A program made the translations under genes and the position numbers. Shown here one piece after another: positions 8,114 to 16,125 of a DNA stretch of 64,000 nt. Origin of the DNA: Paenibacillus aestuarii (GTDB lineage: Bacteria > Bacillota > Bacilli > Paenibacillales > NBRC-103111); the NCBI RefSeq assembly GCF_027789125.1, contig NZ_JAQFVF010000023.1, positions 124,001 to 188,000 of the forward strand, read 5' to 3'. Numbering within the stretch: position 1 is the stretch's first letter; each line of letters opens with the position of its first letter. The notes under the pieces are model-generated. The model did not search any database and had not been told where the DNA came from. It saw nothing but the letters and a program-made list of their open reading frames with translations.

Positions 8114-9073
8114 TTAGACGATTTGACTCTTTACTCCGATTTTTTTGGCGTACCAGGCTGTGACGATCGGAACGAGTACAGCAGTCACGATGACACAGGA
8201 AGCAACCAATGCGGTAGCGGACGGTACCAATGGCGCGTAAGCCGCATTCGCTGCTGCAACAGCCGCCGGTACACCGGCTGCGTTACCGGCAGTGGAAGCT
8301 GCTGAAATACCAGCAATTCCGTTGCCGCCGATCAAGCGGTCTGTCAGAATCAAGGTAACTCCAGTTACTGCGACGACAGCAACACCAAGCAGCACGCCAA
8401 GGATGCCCGCTTTCCATACCGTCTGAAGGTTCAGACCGGCGCCAAGCGCAAAAGCAAAGAAAGGAACTAGAACCGGAACGGCTTTGGACAGAAATTCACG
8501 CATGTCTTTATCGAGGTTTCCAAGAATCATCCCGATAATCAGCGGCAAAATCGCGCCGACAAATGTTTGCCAAGGGAACGCAGCCAAACCAGCAACACCA
8601 AGGGAAATCATCGAGAAGAACGGACCGGATTCCAAACTCATAACCGAGTAAGCACCTACGTCTTCTTTCTTACCGAATTGGCCCATCAAGGCCATGTAAA
8701 GTCCGCCATTCGTGTCATTCATCGCGGCAACGATCGCCAGTACGGAGAGACCCGCGAAGAATCCTTCACTAATCATGCCGTTGCCCAAAAACTTGGCAGC
8801 GATAAAGCCGACGATAATAGCAGTTAAAATTTTGGTGCCTAAAAGCGTTCCGCCTTTTTTCAAAATGTACGGGGTCGCTTTGAAGTTAATGGTCGATCCC
8901 ATACAAACATAGAACACAGCTAATATGGGAAGTGATCCTGTCATTAAAGCTCCTGTAAACGAGCCGAACGTTTTACCCATATTCGGAAATAAGGTGGTGA
9001 TGATAGCCCCAAGAATGAGCGGCACAATCATCATGCCTCCTGGAACTTTCTCAATTGTTGCTTTGATTCTCAT
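8114..9073 (-). CDS. 2-keto-3-deoxygluconate permease family transporter
   Basis: A 319-residue membrane protein of the KdgT family with about ten hydrophobic segments. It opens [21 protein letters not shown] and has family-typical loops [15 protein letters not shown] and [20 protein letters not shown]. KdgT of E. coli imports 2-keto-3-deoxygluconate with protons; here, as the first gene of an acid-sugar operon, it probably imports the four-carbon acid used by the kinase. The start at 9073 is set by AGGAGG 7 bases upstream; the frame runs 28 codons further back but across the operator palindrome. Transcription likely begins at a sigma-A-like promoter about 80 bases upstream. Confidence 0.87.
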   Translation of the reverse strand: MRIKATIEKVPGGMMIVPLILGAIITTLFPNMGKTFGSFTGALMTGSLPILAVFYVCMGSTINFKATPYILKKGGTLLGTKILTAIIVGFIAAKFLGNGMISEGFFAGLSVLAIVAAMNDTNGGLYMALMGQFGKKEDVGAYSVMSLESGPFFSMISLGVAGLAAFPWQTFVGAILPLIIGMILGNLDKDMREFLSKAVPVLVPFFAFALGAGLNLQTVWKAGILGVLLGVAVVAVTGVTLILTDRLIGGNGIAGISAASTAGNAAGVPAAVAAANAAYAPLVPSATALVASCVIVTAVLVPIVTAWYAKKIGVKSQIV

Positions 9074-9109
9074 ATGGCTTCCTCCTAGATGTAAGTTCAT
9101 GTTGTTACA

Positions 9110-9130
9110 AATGTTGCATATTGCAACATT
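9110..9130. promoter_or_regulatory. Operator palindrome of the acid-sugar operon
   Basis: The arms AATGTTGCA and TGCAACATT are perfect complements around TAT. The site lies downstream of the operon's predicted -10 box, in the 5' UTR of the permease gene. Half-sites of the same sequence occur at 11060-11068 (5' UTR of the regulator gene) and at 9204-9211 (inside its 3' end). It is a strong candidate binding site for the adjacent PrpR-type regulator. Confidence 0.65.
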
Positions 9131-9155
9131 GATGCAACTCATTGCTTGTGTAATC

Positions 9156-9185
9156 ATTATATGATAGGAATTAGCCGAGAAACAA
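9156..9185 (-). promoter_or_regulatory. Sigma-A-like promoter of the acid-sugar operon
   Basis: On the minus strand TTGTTT (9185-9180) and TATAAT (9161-9156) are spaced by 18 bases. No TGGCAC-N5-TTGC type sigma-54 promoter could be seen between the regulator gene and the permease gene. Confidence 0.6.
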
Positions 9186-9201
9186 CGGGGTGAACTGTTT
9201 G

Positions 9202-11040
9202 TTATTGCAACACATCTTTCAACTTACGCCATAGTGTCGAGCGGTTGATGCCTAGCCGCTTAGCCGCCTTGGACTGATTCATTCCCTCTTTTTGTAAAAT
9301 CTCCAGCAAGATTCGCTGCTCAATTTCATCCCATGTTCCCGATAAATTCAGCTCCGCAGTATGACGGACAACATCCGATTGCAAGCTTTCCTTCACTTTG
9401 CGCCATCCGTCCTTCGCTTCCTTCACACCTACATAATGGCCGTTCGTGCAGGCCAGCATGCTTTCGATCACGAGCTTAAGCTGTTCAATATTGCCTGGCC
9501 ACAGTTTATGCATGAGATCATCCTCGAGAACTTCGGGCCGAATACCGACGATTTGCTTGCCATGCCGCGAGTTATAATTGGCGATCAGCACACGGGCGAT
9601 CTCCTCAATGTCCTCCAACCGTTCACGCAAAGGGGGCAGGCTGAGATTCATGTCCATGAAAGCTTGTACAAAGTCATGATCCATTTCTTCTCTTTTTAAC
9701 AACAGCTTGATGGGTTGAATGCTTGTGACGATCAGGCGAGCCTGAGTTCCCGCTTGCATCACGGTTAGCAGTTTGCGCTGCAAGGCAAGGCTGAGTTGTT
9801 GGATTTGTTCCAGACAGATCGTGCCGACGGATTCTTTGAACAGCAGCCCGGGCGTTACATCCGTCCCGAACAGCATGGCCGCTTGCTCCTCTTCGCTCAA
9901 TTGGTCGCAGGGAATGATATGAAGTTCGTCGCTGGCGTGCGAACTAGCTGAATGAATCGCCTGGCAGAACAGCTTCTTCCCGCTCCCCGCCTCACCTGCA
10001 ATCCACAGCGGCAGGTCCGATTGCGCCATCGTTTTCGCCCGCTTGATCGTTTGCTGAATAGGGCTGCTCGAACCCATGATTTGGGCAAAAGCTGCAATGC
10101 GCTCGGTGATTTCAAAACTACTAATAACCGTGCTGTCCTGCTTCGTCTGGGCCGGATATAAATAAATAAAAAATTTGCAGTTCGTTTTGCTTTGCTCCGC
10201 TGGAACGATGATTTCAATGTTGATTTGCCGCCGCTGAAACCATCGCGTTTGCTTCTGCGCGGTATCCGCCTGCAGTCGCGTCGCCTCTTCCAGGTACCGC
10301 CCCCAGACCGGGTCAATCCCTGTCAAATTCATGCCGCGTATTACGGTGCGATCGTATCCCAGCAAGGCGGAGGCCGCTTCGTTGGCATAGATGACACCTC
10401 CTTTTTCATCGACCGCCATCACGCCTGTCCGGTGATGCTCTAGGATGCGCTCGAACAAATGTTCATTTTCTTGAGCTCGCCAGACAACATCATACATGCG
10501 TTTCACTTCGCCGAGCGCTTCGATTACGGATTCCCGGCCGGTCGTAATCAGAATGCCGTTATAACCCATTTGCTCGGCTGTGTTCACGGTCACGACGTCA
10601 CCGAGCACGATTTGAATGCCATGAGCAAAGGCTTTCTGCAGCGCTTCCGGCACATCTTCCGCTTCTTCAACCGAATAGATCGGAATATCGAAGTCCAGCA
10701 GGCTGGATACTTCAGCAACGCCGCGGCATATATTCGGAAAACCGATAATCGCAACTTTGCTATTTGAATTTTTCACTAATGTCAAAACGCGTAATATATC
10801 GTATCCGGAGACGGGTATATCAACCACAGGAATGGTCACATGCCTGCGGATCAACCTGGAGGTTCCCCCCCGGCTTAATATGACGTCGTAGCGATCTTTC
10901 GCTGCATGGACGATAGGAATCGCGTTGTGCAAATCAGCAACTTCAATATCCAATTCGATCCGCGAATCGTCTTGGACCATGCTTTCCAATAAACCTTTTA
11001 GCCCCTCATATGGTGCAATAGCCAGCACTCTGATCTTCAT
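9202..11040 (-). CDS. PrpR-type regulator with degenerate sigma-54 AAA domain
   Basis: Encodes 612 residues. Residues 1-190 form a PrpR N-terminal sensor domain, 200-310 a PAS domain ([24 protein letters not shown]), 320-540 a sigma-54-activator-type AAA+ domain and 575-612 a Fis-type helix-turn-helix ([19 protein letters not shown]). The AAA+ part is eroded: Walker A is GEAGSGKK (349-356) without the usual Thr/Ser, the GAFTGA loop that touches sigma-54 is replaced by [11 protein letters not shown], and Walker B reads GTICLEQI instead of GTLFLDEI. WPGN (514-517) and the HTH are kept. It probably no longer activates sigma-54 RNA polymerase. It lies just upstream of the acid-sugar operon and should sense its substrate or a phosphorylated intermediate. 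Confidence 0.85.
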   Translation of the reverse strand: MKIRVLAIAPYEGLKGLLESMVQDDSRIELDIEVADLHNAIPIVHAAKDRYDVILSRGGTSRLIRRHVTIPVVDIPVSGYDILRVLTLVKNSNSKVAIIGFPNICRGVAEVSSLLDFDIPIYSVEEAEDVPEALQKAFAHGIQIVLGDVVTVNTAEQMGYNGILITTGRESVIEALGEVKRMYDVVWRAQENEHLFERILEHHRTGVMAVDEKGGVIYANEAASALLGYDRTVIRGMNLTGIDPVWGRYLEEATRLQADTAQKQTRWFQRRQINIEIIVPAEQSKTNCKFFIYLYPAQTKQDSTVISSFEITERIAAFAQIMGSSSPIQQTIKRAKTMAQSDLPLWIAGEAGSGKKLFCQAIHSASSHASDELHIIPCDQLSEEEQAAMLFGTDVTPGLLFKESVGTICLEQIQQLSLALQRKLLTVMQAGTQARLIVTSIQPIKLLLKREEMDHDFVQAFMDMNLSLPPLRERLEDIEEIARVLIANYNSRHGKQIVGIRPEVLEDDLMHKLWPGNIEQLKLVIESMLACTNGHYVGVKEAKDGWRKVKESLQSDVVRHTAELNLSGTWDEIEQRILLEILQKEGMNQSKAAKRLGINRSTLWRKLKDVLQ

Positions 11041-11059
11041 CGTTTTCCTCCACTTGTCG

Positions 11060-11092
11060 ATGTTGCAAAATAAACCATATGAACTAAGTATA
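11060..11092 (-). promoter_or_regulatory. Regulator promoter with ATGTTGCA half-site
   Basis: A TATACT -10 box (minus strand, 11092-11087) is followed by the half-site ATGTTGCAA (plus-strand reading, 11060-11068) in the leader of the regulator gene. This repeats one arm of the palindrome at 9110-9130 and suggests autoregulation. The -35 box is poorly defined. Confidence 0.4.
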
Positions 11093-11102
11093 CACGGTTT
11101 TA

Positions 11103-11144
11103 CAACAACAAAAAAACAACAAACCGCATCAGCGGGATGTTGTT
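11103..11144 (-). terminator. Hairpin with T run upstream of the PrpR-type regulator
   Basis: On the minus strand AACAAC, then CCGC, TGAT, GCGG and GTTGTT form a hairpin ending in a run of seven T. It lies between the HD-protein gene, which has its own terminator, and the regulator start, so it is either a backup terminator or an attenuator. Confidence 0.55.
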
Positions 11145-11301
11145 CGTTGGAACTATTGAATTAACCACTATTACTGGATTCCCATCTAATCCATTCCTCC
11201 TTTATCCGTATTTCTTTTTTATATCGATCCCATGTTTAGTGGACAAGCCGCTTGTAAAAACTAAGTAAAGTTGAATCCATAGCATCACGTTATATATGTG
11301 A

Positions 11302-11327
11302 AAATAAAAAAACCTGCTGACGCAGGT
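11302..11327 (-). terminator. Terminator of the HD-domain gene
   Basis: Minus-strand ACCTGC, GTCA and GCAGGT form a hairpin followed by seven T, three bases past the stop codon region of the HD-protein gene. Confidence 0.8.
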
Positions 11328-11330
11328 GAG

Positions 11331-11972
11331 TTATACGATGTGAAGCGCCAATGCTTCATCTGTGAGATGTTGGATATCCAAATTCGCCGCGATCGGTTGA
11401 TGCAATAAATCGGGGAGGATCACTTGGAGAAAATGATCAAGACAATGTAAGCGAATGCCCTTCAAGGTTATTAATGCGTTTTGATACATCGTCACATATT
11501 CTTCGCTCTCATTCCCTCGTTGGAATTCAGCGAACGCTTCGAACACATGATCGGTTCCATCTGCAGCTAGGACGATCTGGCATTCAATCGAATTATCCTT
11601 CACCTCCATCAGCTGCTGATGGAAAATAGATCTATACGTCGCCGGGATTTGCTCTTCTACAAAGTTATAGATCATTGCTTGTTCCACTTTCTCGACCATA
11701 CTTTGCAGTTCCGAGGAAACAAACATCTTCGGGGTTTTGAATTCATTAACAAAAATTTCGCCATAATCATGACGGGAAGCCAGTTGATATAATTTCTTCC
11801 AATCTATCACAGCACCGTGCTGTTCTTCGATATCTGCATAAACTTTGGCATATTGGATAACTTTCCATGAATGTGCAGCAACGCTATATTCTTCAAATTT
11901 AATTTGAACCGGGTGACGGACAATCTTCTCGAGCTTCGTTAAGTTTTGAAAATAGGAAAGGATTCCCACCAA
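11331..11972 (-). CDS. HD-domain phosphohydrolase, YfbR-like
   Basis: Encodes 213 residues from a GTG start at 11972 with AGGAGG about 10 bases upstream. The HD fold is visible: a first histidine in SVAAHSWKVIQYA, the HD pair in LASRHDYGEIFVNEF, and the late aspartate in LAADGTDHVFEAFAEFQRGN. This order matches the YfbR/YedJ-type branch that includes 5'-deoxynucleotidases acting on dNMPs. The exact substrate is not decided by sequence. It is a single gene with its own terminator, placed between the acid-sugar and GH172 loci, and shows no obvious link to either. Confidence 0.75.
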   Translation of the reverse strand: MVGILSYFQNLTKLEKIVRHPVQIKFEEYSVAAHSWKVIQYAKVYADIEEQHGAVIDWKKLYQLASRHDYGEIFVNEFKTPKMFVSSELQSMVEKVEQAMIYNFVEEQIPATYRSIFHQQLMEVKDNSIECQIVLAADGTDHVFEAFAEFQRGNESEEYVTMYQNALITLKGIRLHCLDHFLQVILPDLLHQPIAANLDIQHLTDEALALHIV

Positions 11973-12088
11973 TTCTTGTCCTCCTAAATAATGACCTGAC
12001 CCACATTCTAGTGAGTAAATATTTAATAAGTGTTAGGATTACTCATAAAAGTGTTAGATTTTATTGAGGTTATATTAAGATCAACTGA

Positions 12089-12122
12089 TAAAAAAGCACA
12101 GCCCTCGCGGAGAGCCGTGCTT
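12089..12122 (-). terminator. Terminator of the GH172/ABC operon
   Basis: Minus-strand AGCACGGCTCT pairs with AGGGCTGTGCT across a CGCG loop, followed by six T. It closes the operon that begins with the solute-binding protein or the two-component genes. Confidence 0.8.
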
Positions 12123-12135
12123 GTAAACGTCTTCA

Positions 12136-13242
12136 TTATCTTGGCCATCTACGCTCCACCGGAAGCAGCTGCGGGAATGGCGCATGCGGTTCAGCTTGAT
12201 ACCAATAAGCCACAGAGGAAACATCATCCGTTCTTTCAAACAATTGCCGGCTGTTATGGCCCATTTGTTGAATCGTTACGCGCAATTCGTTCTCGAAGCG
12301 GATCGGATCCATCAAATGCCAGCGGTACAAACCATGCATCGGCACACTGTCTTCGCCGAATATATCTGAGCGCGTATTATCCTGCTTGGAATAGTACGGA
12401 TAACCTAGGAACGGCGTTGAATACGGTGTCTCGACGATCTTCCCGTCCTTCTTTTCATAGAAGCACCAGGCACCTCCGAAATAATCTTCCGTCCCTGTTC
12501 CGCAGATCGTCGGCCACTCCTCATCGCCATCCATGAAAAACTTGATTTCCCCTTCACCCCACCAGTAACGTTCGAGTGCAGCCCAGGCTAGGTACGTCCC
12601 CACGTAGTGCCCTTTGCCCTTCACATTGTCGAGAATCGTAAAATCTTTCGCTTCAGTCGTGATATTCTCTCTACGCCACTGCGCATGGAAATAGGCGGCT
12701 TCATCTGGAATTGAATCGACCAGGGTGTAATTAAATTGGTAGAAAAAGCCGCTAATATCCGCTGCATGTTGATTTTCAATCGTAATCTTCGCCGATTTGC
12801 GGAATGGCATCGGGAAATAACAGTTCATGCCGCCGGTTGGATTCACGGCAATCGGCAGTGAATTCACATTGCTTCTTGCCCCAAAGCCGTTGCAGAAAAA
12901 ATCGCCCAGAGGCACTTCAACGGACGGTGTTGCCTCGTCATCCCAATACATGCGCAGAACCAGATCGCGCAGTACAAAATAACCTTTGTCCGTACGGTCC
13001 GTCACCGTAATCCAGAAGTGCTGGATCACACCGGTGCCCGTGATTTCGGCCAACGTCACCGTATCTCCTTGCTTCAACATAATGCAAGGACGGCCTTTGC
13101 GGGCAACGCCGAGATTGCTCGCTTCTTTGCCCCCGGCCCCCACCTCGCCTCGCGGGTTCTCCGCACTAATCGAACGTGTCTTGGCGTTCGACAGCAGCGG
13201 AGCGGAAGATAATCCAAAGCCTAAACCATGATTTTGCAGCAT
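12136..13242 (-). CDS. Glycoside hydrolase family 172 (DUF2961) protein
   Basis: A 368-residue protein with the DUF2961 signature, now GH172: ISAENPRGEVGAGGKEAS at the N-terminus, GTGVIQHFWITV, LRMYWDDEATPSVEVPLGDFF, then PTGGMNCYFPMPF, and the paired acidic motif GTGTEDYFGGAW. Characterised members cleave difructose anhydrides and alpha-D-fructo- or arabinofuranosides by an anomer-retaining mechanism. The protein has no signal peptide, so it should act in the cytosol on an imported oligosaccharide. Its ATG (13242) has GAGGAGG about 8 bases upstream. The gene lies 17 bases past the last ABC transporter ATPase and is almost certainly co-transcribed with it. Confidence 0.85.
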   Translation of the reverse strand: MLQNHGLGFGLSSAPLLSNAKTRSISAENPRGEVGAGGKEASNLGVARKGRPCIMLKQGDTVTLAEITGTGVIQHFWITVTDRTDKGYFVLRDLVLRMYWDDEATPSVEVPLGDFFCNGFGARSNVNSLPIAVNPTGGMNCYFPMPFRKSAKITIENQHAADISGFFYQFNYTLVDSIPDEAAYFHAQWRRENITTEAKDFTILDNVKGKGHYVGTYLAWAALERYWWGEGEIKFFMDGDEEWPTICGTGTEDYFGGAWCFYEKKDGKIVETPYSTPFLGYPYYSKQDNTRSDIFGEDSVPMHGLYRWHLMDPIRFENELRVTIQQMGHNSRQLFERTDDVSSVAYWYQAEPHAPFPQLLPVERRWPR

Positions 13243-13259
13243 ACAGCAACCTCCTCATT

Positions 13260-14309
13260 TTAACCAGATATGGAATGCGAATTGTCTTTCTTGTCCGAGT
13301 GATTGGAATTCTTATGGACGAACGCCAGGTTGCCTGTTTTGTAATCGTTATGCTTCAGGCAGAGCACCTTGTGTTCGGTATCCAAATGGACCATATACGG
13401 TTCTACAGAATGGCAAACATCTTTGGCATACGGACAGCGGCCGGCAAATTTGCAGCCTGCTTCACTCTCCTGCTTGCTTTCAAAATCCGCCAGCAGCGCA
13501 TCCTCGGCCCACTTCTTCCCCACCCTCGGAATCGAATCCAGCAGCAGCTCCGTATATGGATGCGACGGATTGTTCAAAATATTACGCGCATGGCCGAACT
13601 CAATGAGGTTACCTTTATACATCGTGGCGATGTAATCACTCACGTAATAAGCCGTGGACAAATCATGCGTGATATAGATAAAATTGACGTTATATTCATC
13701 TTTCAGCTTCTTGAACAAGTTGACAATATTCATACGCAGCGAGGCGTCGATCATCGCCACGGGCTCATCGGCAACGATCAAGCTGGGCTTGGGGATTAAC
13801 GCCCGAGCAATGGAAATTCGCTGCAGCTCCCCGCCCGAGAACTGGTTCGGGTACTTCCCTTTTATATGGGCGTATTCTAAACCTACCGACTTCAGCACGT
13901 CGGTCACGACGGCGAGCGCTTCCTTCTTATTGGCAGCTACATCCAGGTTCATCGCTGTTTCAAATAAGTACGTATCCACCGTTTTCCTCGCGCTGAATGA
14001 AGTGAACGGATTTTGGAAGATCGGCTGGACTTTCTTCAAAAATTCCTTCCGTTTATCACGCTTGTTATAAGCAGATAATGGCACACCATCAAGGACGATA
14101 GTGCCGGAAGAAGGGTCCAGCAGCCGCAGAATCAGTTTGGCCAGCGTCGTTTTGCCGCTTCCGGACTCGCCCACGATGCTCATAATTTGCGGTTTATCGC
14201 CGGGGAGCTCAATCGCCACTTGATCGACTGCAGCAATTTTTTTGCCGAAAAACATGCCGCCAAGCTTAAACGTCCGCGATACGTCGTTAATTTGTAAGAT
14301 AGGCCGCAC
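13260..14309 (-). CDS. Oligopeptide-type ABC transporter ATPase, OppF-like
   Basis: The protein has 349 residues from a GTG at 14309, chosen because GGAGGGGGG lies 7 bases upstream; a longer open frame reaches 14591 but only reads the upstream gene out of frame. Walker A is GESGSGKTT, the ABC signature FSGGELQRISIARAL, Walker B SLIVADEP, followed by the switch histidine in YITHDLSTA. The C-terminal oligopeptide/dipeptide extension carries a cysteine cluster (CKFAGRCPYAKDVC and a later C) that in OppF-type ATPases holds a 4Fe-4S cluster. The gene overlaps its OppD-like partner by 23 bases. Confidence 0.88.
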   Translation of the reverse strand: MRPILQINDVSRTFKLGGMFFGKKIAAVDQVAIELPGDKPQIMSIVGESGSGKTTLAKLILRLLDPSSGTIVLDGVPLSAYNKRDKRKEFLKKVQPIFQNPFTSFSARKTVDTYLFETAMNLDVAANKKEALAVVTDVLKSVGLEYAHIKGKYPNQFSGGELQRISIARALIPKPSLIVADEPVAMIDASLRMNIVNLFKKLKDEYNVNFIYITHDLSTAYYVSDYIATMYKGNLIEFGHARNILNNPSHPYTELLLDSIPRVGKKWAEDALLADFESKQESEAGCKFAGRCPYAKDVCHSVEPYMVHLDTEHKVLCLKHNDYKTGNLAFVHKNSNHSDKKDNSHSISG

Positions 14310-15291
14310 CGTGATTCCCCCCTCCGATTCCGTAGTCCAGCAGATGGCAGCTGGCATAATGGTCTTCGCCAACGGTGACCCGGGCAGGGTCGGAGATGCG
14401 GCACAGCTCCATCGCATGCGGGCAGCGCGCTGCAAACCGGCAACCGGTCGGCGGTTCGCGCAAGGAAGGCGGCGTTCCCGGGATCCCTTCTTTTTGCGAG
14501 TTGTCACCGACTTTCGGCAGCGCATGGATGAGCATTTTCGTATAAGGATGCTGCGGGTTGTTGAAAATCTGTTCCGTCGGCCCCACTTCAATCATTTGCC
14601 CGGCATACATAATGCCCATGCGATCCGTAATCTGGTAGTGGACGCCCATGTCATGGGAGACGATGACCATCGAGTTTTTCATTTTTTTCTGCACGGTGGA
14701 TAACATCGTTAAGATGCCTCTCTGCACGACGACATCCAGCGCTGTTGTCGGCTCGTCGGCAAGCACAATGTCAGGGTGCAGAAACGTAGCCAGGGCGATG
14801 AGCACTCGCTGACGCATCCCTCCGCTGAGTTGATGCGGATATGCCTTCAGTACCTCCGGTGGAAGTTCCAATTCCTGTAAGTAGCGTGTGATTTCCGCTT
14901 GCAGCTCTTTTTTGTCTTTCTTGTCATGATATTTGCTGATGGCGTCAAAAAATTGGTCTTTAATCCGTGCCACCGGATTCATTACGTGCATGGCCCCTTG
15001 CGGCACATACGAAATCACTTTCCACCAGCTTTTATGAATGCTGCCATTCGTATGTATCGTCGTTTGACCGTTCTTATCTTGGGAATGAATCTCCACAGAA
15101 CCATGCGAGATTTCGAGCGGATAGCTGATCAGATCATACATAACCTTCAGCAACGTCGATTTGCCGCAGCCGGATTCGCCGGCGATGCCGAAGATTTCAT
15201 TTTTTTTCACATCAAAATGGACCCGGTCCACAGCTTTCACATAACCGTTCAGCATGTTATATTGCGCACTCACCTGATTAAGTCTCAACAT
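14287..15291 (-). CDS. Oligopeptide-type ABC transporter ATPase, OppD-like
   Basis: A 334-residue ATPase: Walker A GESGCGKST, signature LSGGMRQRVLIALA, Walker B DIVLADEPTTALD, switch IVSHDMGVH, and the C-terminal Opp extension with cysteines (GCRFAARCPHAMELC). It pairs with the downstream OppF-like ATPase to power import. An insertion rich in basic residues sits between Walker A and the signature (KYHDKKDKKELQAEI). GGAGAGGG lies 7 bases before the ATG, and the stop codon of the permease gene is directly upstream. In Thermotoga, transporters of this type carry oligosaccharides; the GH172 and YesMN neighbours suggest the same here. Confidence 0.88.
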   Translation of the reverse strand: MLRLNQVSAQYNMLNGYVKAVDRVHFDVKKNEIFGIAGESGCGKSTLLKVMYDLISYPLEISHGSVEIHSQDKNGQTTIHTNGSIHKSWWKVISYVPQGAMHVMNPVARIKDQFFDAISKYHDKKDKKELQAEITRYLQELELPPEVLKAYPHQLSGGMRQRVLIALATFLHPDIVLADEPTTALDVVVQRGILTMLSTVQKKMKNSMVIVSHDMGVHYQITDRMGIMYAGQMIEVGPTEQIFNNPQHPYTKMLIHALPKVGDNSQKEGIPGTPPSLREPPTGCRFAARCPHAMELCRISDPARVTVGEDHYASCHLLDYGIGGGNHGAAYLTN

Positions 15292-15292
15292 A

Positions 15293-16117
15293 TTATTTCC
15301 CTCTCCTTAACGCAGAATATTGCTGATATCCTGTCATTGTCAGAAACAGGGCAATAAAGATCAGGGCGATGGCGATGACGGGGGAGCCGATCCACCACCA
15401 ACGTCCGGCTAACATCGCTTGATGCTGATTGGCCCAATAGATCATTGTCCCCAGCGTCGCTTTTTCGTTACTGGACATGCCGATAACAGCTAAACCCGAT
15501 TCAGAGCCGATCGCGACGAGAATCGTGTTAACAAAGTTGGCGATGGACCAGCCTGCGACAAAGGGGAAAATCTCTTTGACAATAATTTTGAACGTGCCCA
15601 TACCGGAGAACAGTGCTGTCGAAATGAACTCGCGTTCACGCAGTGACAACGCCATCGCGCGAAGCTGTCTGGCCGGCCAGGGCCAGTTGAAAATAATGAG
15701 AATGATGGCAATGTACAGCAGCGAAGCTCTGCCTTTGAGCATCGTGCCAAGCAGAATCAGAATCGGCAAGGACGGTATGACGATGAACGAGTCAGTGAGC
15801 AGCGTGATCAGTCGATCGAGGAAGCCGCCTTTGAAGCCGGCGAGCAGTCCGAGAATCGCGCCGATGACCGTCGCGAAGAAAGCTACGAGCAAACCGATAA
15901 TGAAGGAGTTCTGAATCGATTTGGCAAGCAGCCAGAACGTATCCTGGCCGAGATTAGTAGTCCCGAACCAGTGTGCGGCGCTGGGCTTCAAATTTTTCGG
16001 ATAGGTCCCCCATTCCATCGGATTACCCGAGTTGAACAACGGCAGGATGAAGCCGAGAATTAGAAAAATCACGATAACGAAGACACCGATCTTCAGACGA
16101 AGGTTCCAATTTTTCAT
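15293..16117 (-). CDS. Opp-type ABC transporter permease, OppC/DppC-like
   Basis: Encodes 274 residues with an N-terminal membrane segment (KIGVFVIVIFLILGFILPLF) followed by the extracytoplasmic HWFGTTNLGQDTFW motif that marks OppC/DppC-type permeases. The core has five more hydrophobic helices and the EAA-type cytoplasmic loop that docks with the ATPases, around ALSLREREFISTALFSGMG. It forms the channel with the OppB-like permease encoded just upstream; the genes are 8 bases apart. The C-terminus is basic (YSALRRGK) and faces the cytosol. Confidence 0.87.
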   Translation of the reverse strand: MKNWNLRLKIGVFVIVIFLILGFILPLFNSGNPMEWGTYPKNLKPSAAHWFGTTNLGQDTFWLLAKSIQNSFIIGLLVAFFATVIGAILGLLAGFKGGFLDRLITLLTDSFIVIPSLPILILLGTMLKGRASLLYIAIILIIFNWPWPARQLRAMALSLREREFISTALFSGMGTFKIIVKEIFPFVAGWSIANFVNTILVAIGSESGLAVIGMSSNEKATLGTMIYWANQHQAMLAGRWWWIGSPVIAIALIFIALFLTMTGYQQYSALRRGK

Positions 16118-16125
16118 GAGCCCTC

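Noticed and set aside
9074..9157. Longer N-terminus (28 codons) for the KdgT-type permease
   Set aside because: It crosses the operator palindrome, lacks a ribosome site and is not hydrophobic; AGGAGG directly before 9073 fixes the start.
9074..9201. Sigma-54 promoter for the acid-sugar operon
   Set aside because: No TGGCAC-N5-TTGC-like pair was found on the minus strand; a sigma-A-like promoter is present instead, and the regulator lacks GAFTGA.
12121..12134. cre-like sequence TGTAAACGTCTTCA
   Set aside because: It matches 13 of 14 positions but lies at the 3' end of the GH172 gene next to its terminator, where CcpA control is unlikely.
12030..12536. 168-codon plus-strand frame opposite GH172
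   Set aside because: It is a shadow of the GH172 gene, with a low-complexity Ser/Arg/His-rich translation.
14310..14591. N-terminal 94-codon extension of the OppF-like ATPase
   Set aside because: It is the upstream OppD-like gene read in another frame; GTG at 14309 has a strong ribosome site and gives the normal family length.
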